Notes: generated from the sequence alone by a model not told the origin. 43,586 bases of DNA from Herbaspirillum sp. (GCA_028292625.1 JAQGLY010000088.1:1-43586); one strand, 5' to 3'; shown: positions 14,582-23,551, numbered from the stretch's first letter. Numbers and translations: made by a program.

Positions 14582-17433
14582 GCGACTGCCTGGGCGCGCT
14601 GCTGGCCGGCGGCGGCGTTTCCGCTGCCGACCGGGCCGCGTTGAAGACGCTCAACTACCAGGAAATGAACGCGCGTTTCGAGCGCACCTTCGACGATATG
14701 CTCAAACCGCTGGCGCGTGAAATCATGGGCCCCGCGCTGCAGGACCAGATCGAATTCATGGACGCCGACGATGAGCGCTTCTGGCGCTGCGGCGAGGGGG
14801 TCGTGGAGATCCCGAGCGTCTTGATCAATACGCGCCGTGCGCATGCCGGCGTCACCGGCCGCACCGGCGCGGCGGCGGGGCCGAACCAGGCGATGCGCTA
14901 CACGGCGCGGGACAGCCTGTTGATCCAGCTGACACTGACGTCCGGCGGCCAGCCGCGCACCAGCCTTTACCGCCATTATTGGGTAACGCTGGAACCCTTC
15001 GAACTGCGCCGTTACGATGGCAACGACGAGGCATTGTTCGATGCCGGCATCGCCAGATTTTTCAAGGCCGGCCCCGGCGATAAGTTGCAGGGCCGGATAC
15101 CGAATGCGCCGTTGTCATACGAAAAATTCAGCGCGCGCGGTATCGGGCAGGACGGCGATCTGTTGCAAACCATCAGCATGCATTTGCTGCGCGATCGCCT
15201 GGGCGGTTTGCGCGAATCCGCGCGCCAGCTGACCGATGCCGAAGCGCTGAGAGAACAGACAAGGGAAACGTTGCTCAACTTTATTCCATTGCGTGCTTGC
15301 GTAAAGGCGGTGCAGGCAAACGAACGCGACAGCGCCCAGCTGTTTTGCACGCTGGATGCATTGGCGTTGACGCCGATGGTCGCGGCGGGGGCAAGACTGG
15401 GCAAGGCGGCGTTCGCGGTCGGCGCCGGACTGAATCGATATCAGATCAGGAATCTGGCGCGGGCGTTCATCACGCGCAGCCCGGATGCCGCTGCCGTGCA
15501 CGGAGCGGCGACGGCGATGGCGCGGCTGGGCCCGCCGCTGCTGGATGTCGGCAGACAGGGAATCAGGCTATTCGATCCGGGTTTCGAATTGGCGTCCGGT
15601 TTGTCGAAATTGTCCATCCGGCTCGGGTCGGCGACGGTGCGGCGGCTGGCGGCGAAGTTTCGCGATATGCCGGGCCTGAAAGCATTGACAGGCAAATTGG
15701 AAAATTCGGAACAATTGGCGGCGACCTGCTATCCGCAGGGAGGTATCTGGCATGCGCAAGCGCAAGCCGTGGTTCAGCGCGATGGAAAACGGTATATCGA
15801 ATTCGATGGCAAACATTTCGAAGTCTCCGACATTGGTGAAAACAAGCACGTTCTGGTATTGCGAAACGGCGCGCAATGGCGTTTGCTCAATCCGCAAAGC
15901 GGTCGCGGTTACGGTCCGGTGATACGCCTGGACCAGGTTGCCCGCCCCGTATCGGCGGCCGACTCTGCCCCGCCGACTATCGGCCTGCTCGACGTGGCCG
16001 CGTGCCGCAGCAAACGCAGCGGCGACCTGTCGTCGCCGTGCCGCTTTGTCGGCGACTCGCGATTCGGCTCGTTCGGCTATGCGCGCGAGAATCCGCCGGT
16101 AATCAAGAAATTTCAGGTGCGCCTGACGGCGCCGAACGCCGGGCGCTTTTCCGCATCGGTCCCTGCATCGGAGTCATTGAGGATCGTCAACGTCGCCGAT
16201 GTCGGTTACGCCACGAGCCTGCGCAATCCATCCGGCGGCACGCTGGGAATCGTTCCCAATCCCGCGGCGCACTTTGTGCATGCGCCTCAGCCGCCCGATG
16301 CGCGCGGCGTGCCGTCGCCGCTGGCGGCCGCGATACCCGCGCGCATCGAGAATCTGCCGCAGGCGCCGGGCAGCGCCGGTGCGGATTATGCCGTTTTCTC
16401 GGTCGAGGTCGACGCGGGGGGAGGCGCCATCGTTCGCAACGAACGTTACGTTCCGTTCGGGACCTATAGGGAAATCGACGGCGGCATTGTCGGCGTTCTG
16501 TTTCCGGATCTGGAGAACCCCTACAGTTTCCGGGTCGACGCGGGCCGGCTGCCGCTGCAGGGGATCGACGGCGAAATTACGTTAAGGCCGGCCGGCGCTG
16601 CCGAGATGCGCAAATACGCCCGCTTCCAGGCGCTGATGTCGGTCGACAGGGGGAATAAAAATCCGATGATCGGCCAGGCAGTCAAATTAGGCGATCAACC
16701 CGGCAATGTGCAAGCGAAATTCGATGTCGTTTTCGAGCGCAGCCGGGCACTGTTAAATGATGCGCTTCATGTGGCGAACGATCCGGATTCACGCGCCATC
16801 GACGTTTGCGCCAGATTGCTCGGTGTTGACCGGGGCGCCGCCAAAGCGCGCCTGCTGCTGCTTGCGATGCAAAAGAATGTGCGGCGGATGGCGGAATCGA
16901 TGCCATATCTGCATGCGCAAAGCCGTTTCGCAATCGGCTTGTCAGCCGGGGCGGACCCCAGCGACGTCGATGTTACATTGGGCCTCACGACAAACGAAGC
17001 GATGGCCGATCCGGTCGATTTCCGCGATTTGGAAATACCGTTCCTGGTTCTCGATGAAGAGTACTTCATGGACCCTGCCGTGGTGATCGACGCTCAGGCC
17101 GCCAATCTGGTTCATGAAGCTTCGCATGCCTTGCTCGGCACGGTGGATAGGATGGGTTCCTTGCCCGGCGCCGGCGTGTATGCGTCTATCGATCCGGATA
17201 GCGGAATCCGGCAGCTTTTCCCCATTTCGGAAGCGGCCGCCGCGCCGGGAAGCCGACCGCAAAACAATGCCTCCGTGCTGGAACATCTGACCATGTTGTT
17301 CGCTTATCTGCGATCGGAGGCTACCCGCGAACGCGTCGAAGCCTATCTGGCGGGATGGAGCGTCGGTTACAAGCATGCCGTGTCGGACGCGGAAGTCGCC
17401 GAAACGATCGCGCTGGCGGCCGATCTGGGATAA
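14578..17433 (+). CDS. Giant HEXXH-family protein 1, C-terminal part (split gene)
   Basis: A 951-residue product starting at an ATG that overlaps the preceding stop (ATGA), beginning MSDCLGALL. It aligns with the remaining two-thirds of the paralogs. Blocks in order are RHYWVTLEPFELRRYDG (H133), a hydrophobic segment LLNFIPLRACVKAV…LFCTLDALALTPMVAAG (about 232–275), and LFDPGFELASGLSKL. Then follow SGRGYGPVIRL, RYVPFGTY, and a C-terminal domain with HEASH at 846–850 and Asp seven residues later (HALLGTVD). NASVLEHLTMLFAYL follows. HEXXH is the zinc-binding and catalytic motif of many metallopeptidases, so a protease role is inferred, not shown. No Shine-Dalgarno is obvious before 14578. It converges on lgt with a gap of 29 bases. 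Confidence 0.75.
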   Translation: MSDCLGALLAGGGVSAADRAALKTLNYQEMNARFERTFDDMLKPLAREIMGPALQDQIEFMDADDERFWRCGEGVVEIPSVLINTRRAHAGVTGRTGAAAGPNQAMRYTARDSLLIQLTLTSGGQPRTSLYRHYWVTLEPFELRRYDGNDEALFDAGIARFFKAGPGDKLQGRIPNAPLSYEKFSARGIGQDGDLLQTISMHLLRDRLGGLRESARQLTDAEALREQTRETLLNFIPLRACVKAVQANERDSAQLFCTLDALALTPMVAAGARLGKAAFAVGAGLNRYQIRNLARAFITRSPDAAAVHGAATAMARLGPPLLDVGRQGIRLFDPGFELASGLSKLSIRLGSATVRRLAAKFRDMPGLKALTGKLENSEQLAATCYPQGGIWHAQAQAVVQRDGKRYIEFDGKHFEVSDIGENKHVLVLRNGAQWRLLNPQSGRGYGPVIRLDQVARPVSAADSAPPTIGLLDVAACRSKRSGDLSSPCRFVGDSRFGSFGYARENPPVIKKFQVRLTAPNAGRFSASVPASESLRIVNVADVGYATSLRNPSGGTLGIVPNPAAHFVHAPQPPDARGVPSPLAAAIPARIENLPQAPGSAGADYAVFSVEVDAGGGAIVRNERYVPFGTYREIDGGIVGVLFPDLENPYSFRVDAGRLPLQGIDGEITLRPAGAAEMRKYARFQALMSVDRGNKNPMIGQAVKLGDQPGNVQAKFDVVFERSRALLNDALHVANDPDSRAIDVCARLLGVDRGAAKARLLLLAMQKNVRRMAESMPYLHAQSRFAIGLSAGADPSDVDVTLGLTTNEAMADPVDFRDLEIPFLVLDEEYFMDPAVVIDAQAANLVHEASHALLGTVDRMGSLPGAGVYASIDPDSGIRQLFPISEAAAAPGSRPQNNASVLEHLTMLFAYLRSEATRERVEAYLAGWSVGYKHAVSDAEVAETIALAADLG

Positions 17434-17462
17434 GCGCCGTCCTAGCGGACTGTTACAGTCGA

Positions 17463-18269
17463 CTACTGAGCTGGCGCCGTTCGCCGCCGATAGGCCACCG
17501 CCAGCAGAATAATCCCCAGCACGATCATCGGAATCGACAGCATCTGTCCGGCCGAAATGGTGATGCCGGCCCAGCTCACGTTGTAATCCGGCACCCGGAA
17601 ATACTCGGTGAAAAAGCGCGCGCAGCCGTACAGAAGGGAAAACATCCCTGCCACCGCCATCAACGGTCGCGCATGGCGCGCGTACAGCCACAGGATGATG
17701 AACAGCAGCACGCCGTCGACCAGCGCCTGATAGATCGGCGACGGATGGCGCGGCAGATTATCGACGTTGGGCCAGATCATCGCCCACGGCAGCGAAGGAT
17801 CCGCCACTCGTCCCGGCAGCTCGGCATTGATGAAATTGCCGAGGCGGCCGAAGGCGTAGCCCAGCGGCACCATCGGCGCGATGAAATCCATGATGCTCAT
17901 CAGATTGCGGCCCTTTTTGCGGCCCCAGATATACATCGCCAACATCACGCCGAGAAAGCCGCCGTGGAAGGACATGCCGCCCTTCCAGACCGCGAACATC
18001 TGGGCCGGATTCGAAAAATAAAAATCGGGGTGATAAAACAGGATTTCTCCGAGACGGCCGCCGAGCACCACGCCCAGTACGCCATAAAACAGCATGTCGT
18101 CCAGATCCTCTCTTTTCCAGCCGGCCGCGGCGATGTGCGGCTGCTTCACGCGCAAGCGGCCCAGCGCGATGAACTGGGCGAACGCCGCCAGATACATCAG
18201 GCCGTACCAGTGAACGTCCAGCGGGCCTATGGAAAATGCGATCGGGTTGGGCATCGGGTGTATCAGCAT
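17463..18269 (-). CDS. lgt: Prolipoprotein diacylglyceryl transferase
   Basis: A 268-residue integral membrane enzyme that transfers diacylglyceryl from phosphatidylglycerol to the lipobox cysteine of prolipoproteins. The signature FGRLGNFINAELPGRV is present, as are SFHGGFLGVMLAMY and the C-terminal ARFFTEYFRVPD. The start ATG at 18269 gives MLIHPMPNPIAFSIGPLDVH, the usual N-terminus. A longer frame upstream exists but would cut into the LysR gene. It lies 49 bases after the LysR stop on the same strand. The gene product is normally essential in proteobacteria. Confidence 0.95.
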   Translation of the reverse strand: MLIHPMPNPIAFSIGPLDVHWYGLMYLAAFAQFIALGRLRVKQPHIAAAGWKREDLDDMLFYGVLGVVLGGRLGEILFYHPDFYFSNPAQMFAVWKGGMSFHGGFLGVMLAMYIWGRKKGRNLMSIMDFIAPMVPLGYAFGRLGNFINAELPGRVADPSLPWAMIWPNVDNLPRHPSPIYQALVDGVLLFIILWLYARHARPLMAVAGMFSLLYGCARFFTEYFRVPDYNVSWAGITISAGQMLSIPMIVLGIILLAVAYRRRTAPAQ

Positions 18270-18318
18270 AGGGGGACTTTCATCGTGAAGAAAAGAGGGG
18301 AACGGCATCGGCCGTATA

Positions 18319-19227
18319 TCAGCGGATCGCGGCGGCAGGCTCGCGCAGCATCGCAAGCAGCGCGCGCAATACCGGCGACGCATTGTCGCGCCGCCAGGCC
18401 AATCCGGTTTCGATCAGCGGCGCGGCGTCGCGCAATGGGCGATATTCGACGCCGGGCCGTTTCAGATTCGACACAGATTGTGGCACAAGTGCCATTCCCA
18501 TGCCAGCCGACACCAGTCCCACAATTGTTTGCATTTGTATCGCTTCCTGCCCGATGTGCGGCGTGGCGCCGGCATCGCGGAAGCAGCCGAGGATGGTGTC
18601 GTGGAAGGCCGGCGAGATGCGGCGCGGGAAGATGATCAGCGGCAGTTCGGCCAGGGCTTTGAGCGTCAGCGGACCTTTCGTGGTGAGCACGGCGCTGCCC
18701 TTGGGCACCGCCGCCAGCAGCGGTTCCGACAACACCGGCAGATAGTCGAGCACCGCCCGGGTTTTATCGGACAGCGGCGGCAACAGCAGGCCGGCGTCGA
18801 TTTTGTCCAGGATCAGGTCTTCCAGCTGGATATCGGTGGTGGCTTCGCGCAGATCGATACGCACCTGCGGATAGCGGGCGCGGAAGCGGTGCAGCAGCGG
18901 TGGCAGAATGCTGTAGTCGGCGGTGGAAATGAAGGACAGCGACAACAATCCGGAACCGCCGCTGGCGGCGCGCTGCGCCAGATCGGGCAGCGCGGCGGCC
19001 TGCTGCAGTATGCGCTGCGCTTCCGGCAGCAGCGCCATGCCGGCCGGCGTCAGCGCCACGCTGCGCTTGGTGCGCACGAACAGTGGCGTGCCCAGCATTT
19101 GCTCGAGCGCCTGAATTGTTTGCGACAGCGGCGGCTGCGTCATGTGCAAGCGGATCGCCGCATGGCCGAAATGTTTTTCTTCGGCGACGGCGACGAAATA
19201 GCGCAACTGGCGTAATTCAAGCGGCAT
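18319..19227 (-). CDS. LysR-family transcriptional regulator
   Basis: A 302-residue LysR-type regulator. The N-terminal winged helix-turn-helix (residues about 1–60) includes LRQLRYFVAVAEEKHFG and MTQPPLSQTIQALEQMLG. The effector domain occupies the rest, with LSLSFISTADYSILPPLL and GMALVPQSV. It is transcribed divergently from ilvD, with 138 bases between the starts. That region contains a T-N11-A dyad (19255–19269) of the kind LysR proteins bind. Control of ilvD and of itself is inferred from this position. The inducer is not deducible. Confidence 0.9.
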   Translation of the reverse strand: MPLELRQLRYFVAVAEEKHFGHAAIRLHMTQPPLSQTIQALEQMLGTPLFVRTKRSVALTPAGMALLPEAQRILQQAAALPDLAQRAASGGSGLLSLSFISTADYSILPPLLHRFRARYPQVRIDLREATTDIQLEDLILDKIDAGLLLPPLSDKTRAVLDYLPVLSEPLLAAVPKGSAVLTTKGPLTLKALAELPLIIFPRRISPAFHDTILGCFRDAGATPHIGQEAIQMQTIVGLVSAGMGMALVPQSVSNLKRPGVEYRPLRDAAPLIETGLAWRRDNASPVLRALLAMLREPAAAIR

Positions 19228-19254
19228 GGTCCGATGATTCCTTTAAAACAATAA

Positions 19255-19269
19255 ATATCTATTGGATAT
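19255..19269. promoter_or_regulatory. Candidate LysR-type operator (T-N11-A dyad)
   Basis: ATATCTATTGGATAT is an ATATC/GATAT inverted repeat with a 5-base spacer, and contains the T-N11-A core TATCTATTGGATA. It is 28 bases upstream of the LysR start. A second dyad, TGATT (19269–19273) / AATCA (19282–19286), follows directly, and a perfect TTGACA at 19292–19297 points toward ilvD. The arrangement resembles a LysR recognition and activation site pair upstream of a target promoter. Confidence 0.55.
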
Positions 19270-19365
19270 GATTAAGCAATGAATCATATATTTGACACAT
19301 AGCTTTACGCAAGGCACTGTAGCGCATTCTTCATTTTTACCGCCAAATCGGCAATAAGGGGCTAT

Positions 19366-21036
19366 ATGTATAACCGCCGTTCCAAGAACATCACGCAGGG
19401 CGTGTCCCGCAGTCCCAACCGCTCGATGTATTACGCGCTGGGTTACGAGAAAGAGGATTTCGACAAGCCGATGATCGGCATCGCCAACGGCCATTCGACC
19501 ATCACGCCGTGCAATTCCGGTTTGCAGAAACTGGCCGACATCGCGATTTCGGCGGTAAAAAGCAGCGGCGCCAATCCGCAGGTGTTCGGCACGCCGACGA
19601 TTTCGGACGGCATGTCGATGGGCACCGAAGGCATGAAATATTCGCTGATTTCGCGTGAAGTCATCGCCGACTGCATCGAAACCGCGGTCAACGGCCAATG
19701 GATGGACGGCTGCGTGGTGATCGGCGGCTGCGACAAGAATATGCCGGGCGGCATGATCGGACTGGCGCGCACCAATGTGCCGGGCATTTACGTCTACGGC
19801 GGCACCATCAAGCCGGGCAACTGGAAGGGCAAGGATCTGACTATCGTTTCCGCGTTCGAAGCGGTCGGCGAATTTTCGGCCGGGCGCATGTCGCAGGAAG
19901 ATTTCGACGGCATCGAGCGCAACGCCTGTCCTTCGTCCGGCTCCTGCGGCGGGATGTATACGGCCAACACCATGTCGTCTTCGTTCGAGGCGCTGGGCAT
20001 GTCGCTGCTGTACTCGTCGACCATGGCCAACCCCGACGATGAAAAGACCGGCTCCGCCGCCGAATCGGCGCGCGTGCTGGTCGAAGCGGTCAAAAAAGAT
20101 TTGAAGCCGCGCGACATCATTACCCGCAAATCGATAGAAAACGCGGTCGCGCTGATCATGGCGACCGGCGGCTCGACCAATGCCGTGCTGCATTATCTGG
20201 CGATCGCGCATGCCGCCGAAGTGGAATGGACCATCGACGATTTCGAAAGAATGCGCAAGAAGGTGCCGGTCATCTGCGACCTGAAACCGTCCGGCAAATA
20301 CGTGGCGACCGATCTGCACAAGGCCGGCGGCATTCCGCAGGTGATGAAACTGTTGCTCAATGCGGGGCTGATGCACGGCGACTGCATCACCATCACCGGC
20401 CGCACCCTGGCGGAAGAACTGGCCGATATTCCCGATGCGCCGCGCGCCGACCAGCCGGTCATCAAGACCATAGCCAACGCCCTGTACAAGGAAGGCCATT
20501 TGGCGATTCTGAAAGGCAATCTGGCGCCGGAAGGCTGCGTCGCCAAAATCACCGGTTTGAAGAATCCTGTCATCACCGGACCTGCGCGCGTGTTCGACGA
20601 CGAATACACCGCGATGGACGCGATCCTGGCCGACAGCATCAAGCCGGGCGATGTGCTGGTCATGCGTTATCTGGGCCCCAAGGGCGGCCCCGGCATGCCG
20701 GAAATGCTGGCGCCGACGTCGGCGCTGATCGGCAAGGGGCTGGGCGAATCGGTGGGACTGGTCACCGACGGCCGCTTCTCCGGCGGCACCTGGGGCATGG
20801 TGGTCGGGCACGTCGCGCCGGAAGCCGCGGCCGGCGGTTTGATCGGTCTGGTCGAGGAGGGCGATTCCGTCACCATCGATGCGCATCAATTGCTGCTGCA
20901 ACTGAATGTGCCGGAAGCGGAAATTGAACGCCGCCGCGCCAACTGGAAGGCCCCTGCGCCGCGGTATACGCGCGGCGTGCTGGCCAAGTATGCGGTGCTG
21001 GCTTCGTCCGCCAGCAAGGGAGCGGTTACCGGCTGA
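19366..21036 (+). CDS. ilvD: Dihydroxy-acid dehydratase
   Basis: A 556-residue dihydroxy-acid dehydratase, which converts 2,3-dihydroxy-isovalerate and 2,3-dihydroxy-3-methylvalerate to the 2-keto acids in valine, leucine and isoleucine synthesis. Cluster-binding cysteines lie in ITPCNSG (C49), VVIGGCDKNMPGG and CPSSGSCGGMYTANTM. GRFSGGTWGMVVGHVAPEAA is the C-terminal signature. The start ATG is preceded by AAGGGG at 19356–19361. It is divergent from a LysR gene and followed by a strong terminator. It is related to edd in this window but has its own specificity motifs. Confidence 0.97.
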   Translation: MYNRRSKNITQGVSRSPNRSMYYALGYEKEDFDKPMIGIANGHSTITPCNSGLQKLADIAISAVKSSGANPQVFGTPTISDGMSMGTEGMKYSLISREVIADCIETAVNGQWMDGCVVIGGCDKNMPGGMIGLARTNVPGIYVYGGTIKPGNWKGKDLTIVSAFEAVGEFSAGRMSQEDFDGIERNACPSSGSCGGMYTANTMSSSFEALGMSLLYSSTMANPDDEKTGSAAESARVLVEAVKKDLKPRDIITRKSIENAVALIMATGGSTNAVLHYLAIAHAAEVEWTIDDFERMRKKVPVICDLKPSGKYVATDLHKAGGIPQVMKLLLNAGLMHGDCITITGRTLAEELADIPDAPRADQPVIKTIANALYKEGHLAILKGNLAPEGCVAKITGLKNPVITGPARVFDDEYTAMDAILADSIKPGDVLVMRYLGPKGGPGMPEMLAPTSALIGKGLGESVGLVTDGRFSGGTWGMVVGHVAPEAAAGGLIGLVEEGDSVTIDAHQLLLQLNVPEAEIERRRANWKAPAPRYTRGVLAKYAVLASSASKGAVTG

Positions 21037-21070
21037 GGTGGGACCCCTCCGGCATTCGTGGCAAAATAAG

Positions 21071-21101
21071 CCCGCGCTGCATCAGCAGCGCGGGTTTTTT
21101 T
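21071..21101 (+). terminator. Rho-independent terminator after ilvD
   Basis: A perfect 10-base stem CCCGCGCTGC (21071–21080) / GCAGCGCGGG (21085–21094) with ATCA loop is followed by seven T residues. It ends the ilvD transcript before the two-component genes. Confidence 0.95.
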
Positions 21102-21170
21102 ATTCATTTGTATCTTGATAACAATAAATCCTGGTCGCTCCAAGACCGGAAATAATGACACACGGAGATC

Positions 21171-21848
21171 ATGCGCATTCTATTGGTGGAAGACAACAGG
21201 CCGCTGTCGGAATGGCTGGCGATGGCCTTGCATCGCCAGAATTACTCGGTCGACTGTGTCTATGACGGCGAGGATGCCGATCATTTATTGCTGACGCAGC
21301 AATACGATCTGGTCATTCTGGACATTTCGCTGCCGAAGCTCAATGGCGACAAAGTCCTGCAACGCCTGCGCAGCCGCCACAACACCGTGCCGGTACTGAT
21401 CCTGACGGCCAACAACTCGATGGAGAGCCGCGTCGGAACGCTCAATACGGGCGCCGACGACTACATGGCCAAGCCCTTCGACGTGATTGAGCTGGAGGCG
21501 CGCGTGCGTGCTCTGTTGCGCCGCTCCAACCGGCACGCCAGTCCGGTGCTGCGCTGCGGCGCCCTGGCCTACGACAGCAACACCCGTATTTTTACGCTGG
21601 GCGTCAATCAATTGAGCCTGACGCCGCGCGAGCAATCCGTCCTCGAAACCCTGATGGTCAAAATGGGCAAGACGGTCAGCAAGCAGGCCTTGGCCGAAAG
21701 CCTGTTCGCGATGGATGAAGAAGTCTCTCCGGACGCCATCGAAGTCTACATTCACCGCCTGCGCAAGAAACTGGAGCATGGCGACGCAGCGATCATCACC
21801 TTGCGCGGCCTGGGCTATTTACTGAAGCAGCTCCATGAAACTGCGTAG
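21171..21848 (+). CDS. Two-component response regulator, OmpR family, TctD-like
   Basis: A 225-residue response regulator. The receiver domain (1–115) has the acidic pocket VEDN at 6–9, phospho-acceptor D51 in LVILDISLP and the conserved lysine in DDYMAKPFD. A winged-helix DNA-binding domain follows (about 125–220) with LTPREQSVLETL and EVYIHRLRKKL…LRGLGYLL. It resembles the TctD/QseB branch of the OmpR family. A GGAG lies a few bases before the ATG. The stop overlaps the next gene by 14 bases, so it is co-translated with its kinase. Confidence 0.93.
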   Translation: MRILLVEDNRPLSEWLAMALHRQNYSVDCVYDGEDADHLLLTQQYDLVILDISLPKLNGDKVLQRLRSRHNTVPVLILTANNSMESRVGTLNTGADDYMAKPFDVIELEARVRALLRRSNRHASPVLRCGALAYDSNTRIFTLGVNQLSLTPREQSVLETLMVKMGKTVSKQALAESLFAMDEEVSPDAIEVYIHRLRKKLEHGDAAIITLRGLGYLLKQLHETA

Positions 21849-23208
21849 CCTCAGAGCGCAGTTACTTGCATGGCTGCTGGTGCCGCTGGCGTTTTTCGTG
21901 GCGTTCAACAGCTGGGTCGCCTATCGCAATGCGTTCGCCATGGCGACGGTGGTGCATGACCGCATGCTGCTGGGATCGGCCCGCATCATTGCGGAACAGG
22001 TCCATTACGAAGACGACACCCTGCAGTTGATCGTTCCCCCCGCCGCCCTGGAATTATTCCAGTCCGATTCGCACGACAGTGTGTATTACCGAATATCCGG
22101 CCCAGATCGAAAGCTGCTGGCAGGTTCCGACGATCTTCCGATCGTGCCGATCGCGCCGAAATCGGAGGAATCGGTCTATATCGATACCGTATTCCGCGGC
22201 GAAGCGGTACGGCTGGTCGCATTTTCGCAGCCGGTCTTCGCGTCCCCCGAACACGGCCCGGTGTTGATCGAAGTGGCGCAGACCAGGGGCTCATACAAGG
22301 TGCTGGCGGGCCAACTATGGAAACACGCAGTACAGCAACAGTTGCTGATACTGGCGGCGGTGGTGGTGCTGCTCTGGATCGGTATGCGCCGTGGACTGGC
22401 GCCAATCATGAAGCTACGCAATACGGTGCAGCAACGCGAACCGAATACGCTGGAGCCGCTGGATCTGGCGGCCGTTCCGTACGAAATGGCGCCATTGGCC
22501 AACGCCATGAACGATTACGTCAGGAGGCTGGAGGAGCACATGGCGGCGCACAGCCGCTTTATCGCCAACGCCTCGCATCAATTGCGAACCCCGCTGACCG
22601 TCTTGAATACGCAGCTCGATTACGGCCTGCGCAGCCACGACATCGAAAGCAAGAACGCGGCGCTGACAGCGATGAGAAAAGGGGTGCGGCATGGCACCAG
22701 GCTGGTCAATCAACTGCTGATGTTGTCAATGGCCGAGATGAGCGCCGGTCCGCCGTACGAAGACGTCGATCTGGTGGCGATCGTGAGAGGCGTTCTGGAG
22801 GACCTGGCATCGCTTGCGCAGAGCAAGGCGATCGATCTCGGCTTTGAATGCGATGACGACAGCATGATGGTGCGCGACAAATTGTCGATGCTGGGCGAGC
22901 TGGTCTCGAATCTGGTCGACAACGCCTTGCGCTATACGCCGGCGGGAGGGATCGTCACCGTTTCCGCCAAGTGCCGGGACGATCGCGTCATTTTGCGGAT
23001 CGAAGACAACGGCCCCGGCATTCCCGAGCGAGAATACGAGCATGTCTTCGAACGCTTCTATCGGCTTCACCCCGAGAATGCGGAGGGGTCCGGCCTGGGT
23101 TTGGCGATCGTGCGCGAAATAGCCACGGCCTGCGACGCCGAAATCACGCTGTCGGCCCCGCTCGCCCATCCGGGACTGATCGTCACCACGGTGCTTTCAC
23201 GGCGCTAA
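21835..23208 (+). CDS. Sensor histidine kinase, TctE-like
   Basis: A 457-residue membrane sensor kinase. TM1 is near residues 10–30 (LLAWLLVPLAFFVAFNSW), then a periplasmic sensing region of about 130 residues, TM2 near LLILAAVVVLLWIGM, and a HAMP-like linker. The H-box FIANASHQLRTPL places the phosphorylated histidine at about residue 248. N-box LVDNALRYTP, G1 IEDNGPGIPE and G2 GSGLGLAIV are intact. It resembles TctE, whose relatives sense tricarboxylates. The cognate regulator overlaps upstream, and an ABC importer starts 343 bases downstream on the same strand. Control of that importer is therefore a reasonable inference. Confidence 0.92.
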   Translation: MKLRSLRAQLLAWLLVPLAFFVAFNSWVAYRNAFAMATVVHDRMLLGSARIIAEQVHYEDDTLQLIVPPAALELFQSDSHDSVYYRISGPDRKLLAGSDDLPIVPIAPKSEESVYIDTVFRGEAVRLVAFSQPVFASPEHGPVLIEVAQTRGSYKVLAGQLWKHAVQQQLLILAAVVVLLWIGMRRGLAPIMKLRNTVQQREPNTLEPLDLAAVPYEMAPLANAMNDYVRRLEEHMAAHSRFIANASHQLRTPLTVLNTQLDYGLRSHDIESKNAALTAMRKGVRHGTRLVNQLLMLSMAEMSAGPPYEDVDLVAIVRGVLEDLASLAQSKAIDLGFECDDDSMMVRDKLSMLGELVSNLVDNALRYTPAGGIVTVSAKCRDDRVILRIEDNGPGIPEREYEHVFERFYRLHPENAEGSGLGLAIVREIATACDAEITLSAPLAHPGLIVTTVLSRR

Positions 23209-23551
23209 GCGCCGGATATTCGGTCGGAACAGAGCTTCCCATCCCAGAATTCCTTCCGGCTTGGAACATGGCAATACTTACGTTCCACTTTCAAGCGTAA
23301 TATTTATTGTTCGATTGTGGCTCAAAATACACATGAATTAGATGGTTGAAAGCGATTAGTAAGCTTGCGAAATTTATAGTCCCGGCACTGCACGGCGACA
23401 GGCTCCGGCAAAAGTGATGTTGTGAATCATCATTCAATGGTTCGCTCGCGAGCAAGCTATCGTAATATACCGATGCTGCGTTGAAGGTAACTTGAAAGAA
23501 ATGCATTTTTTAACCAAGTATTAGCAAAAACAAAAAATCAGGAGATATGCC
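23209..23551. other. Intergenic region upstream of ABC system 2
   Basis: A 343-base AT-rich stretch without a credible gene; a 71-codon frame on the minus strand has no ribosome-binding site and looks accidental. It contains a perfect 10-base palindrome GCTCGCGAGC at 23444–23453, a possible regulator site. The Shine-Dalgarno AGGAGA of the next gene lies at its end. No clear terminator is seen after the kinase gene. The promoter of the transporter presumably lies here, but no convincing −35/−10 pair was found. Confidence 0.5.

Noticed and set aside
17448..17460. GACTGTTACAGTC palindrome as a terminator between the first giant gene and lgt
   Set aside because: A 1-base loop is sterically poor and no T-tract follows on either strand.
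23291..23506. 71-codon minus-strand frame before ABC system 2
   Set aside because: No ribosome-binding site, no recognisable motif, and AT-rich intergenic composition; probably accidental.
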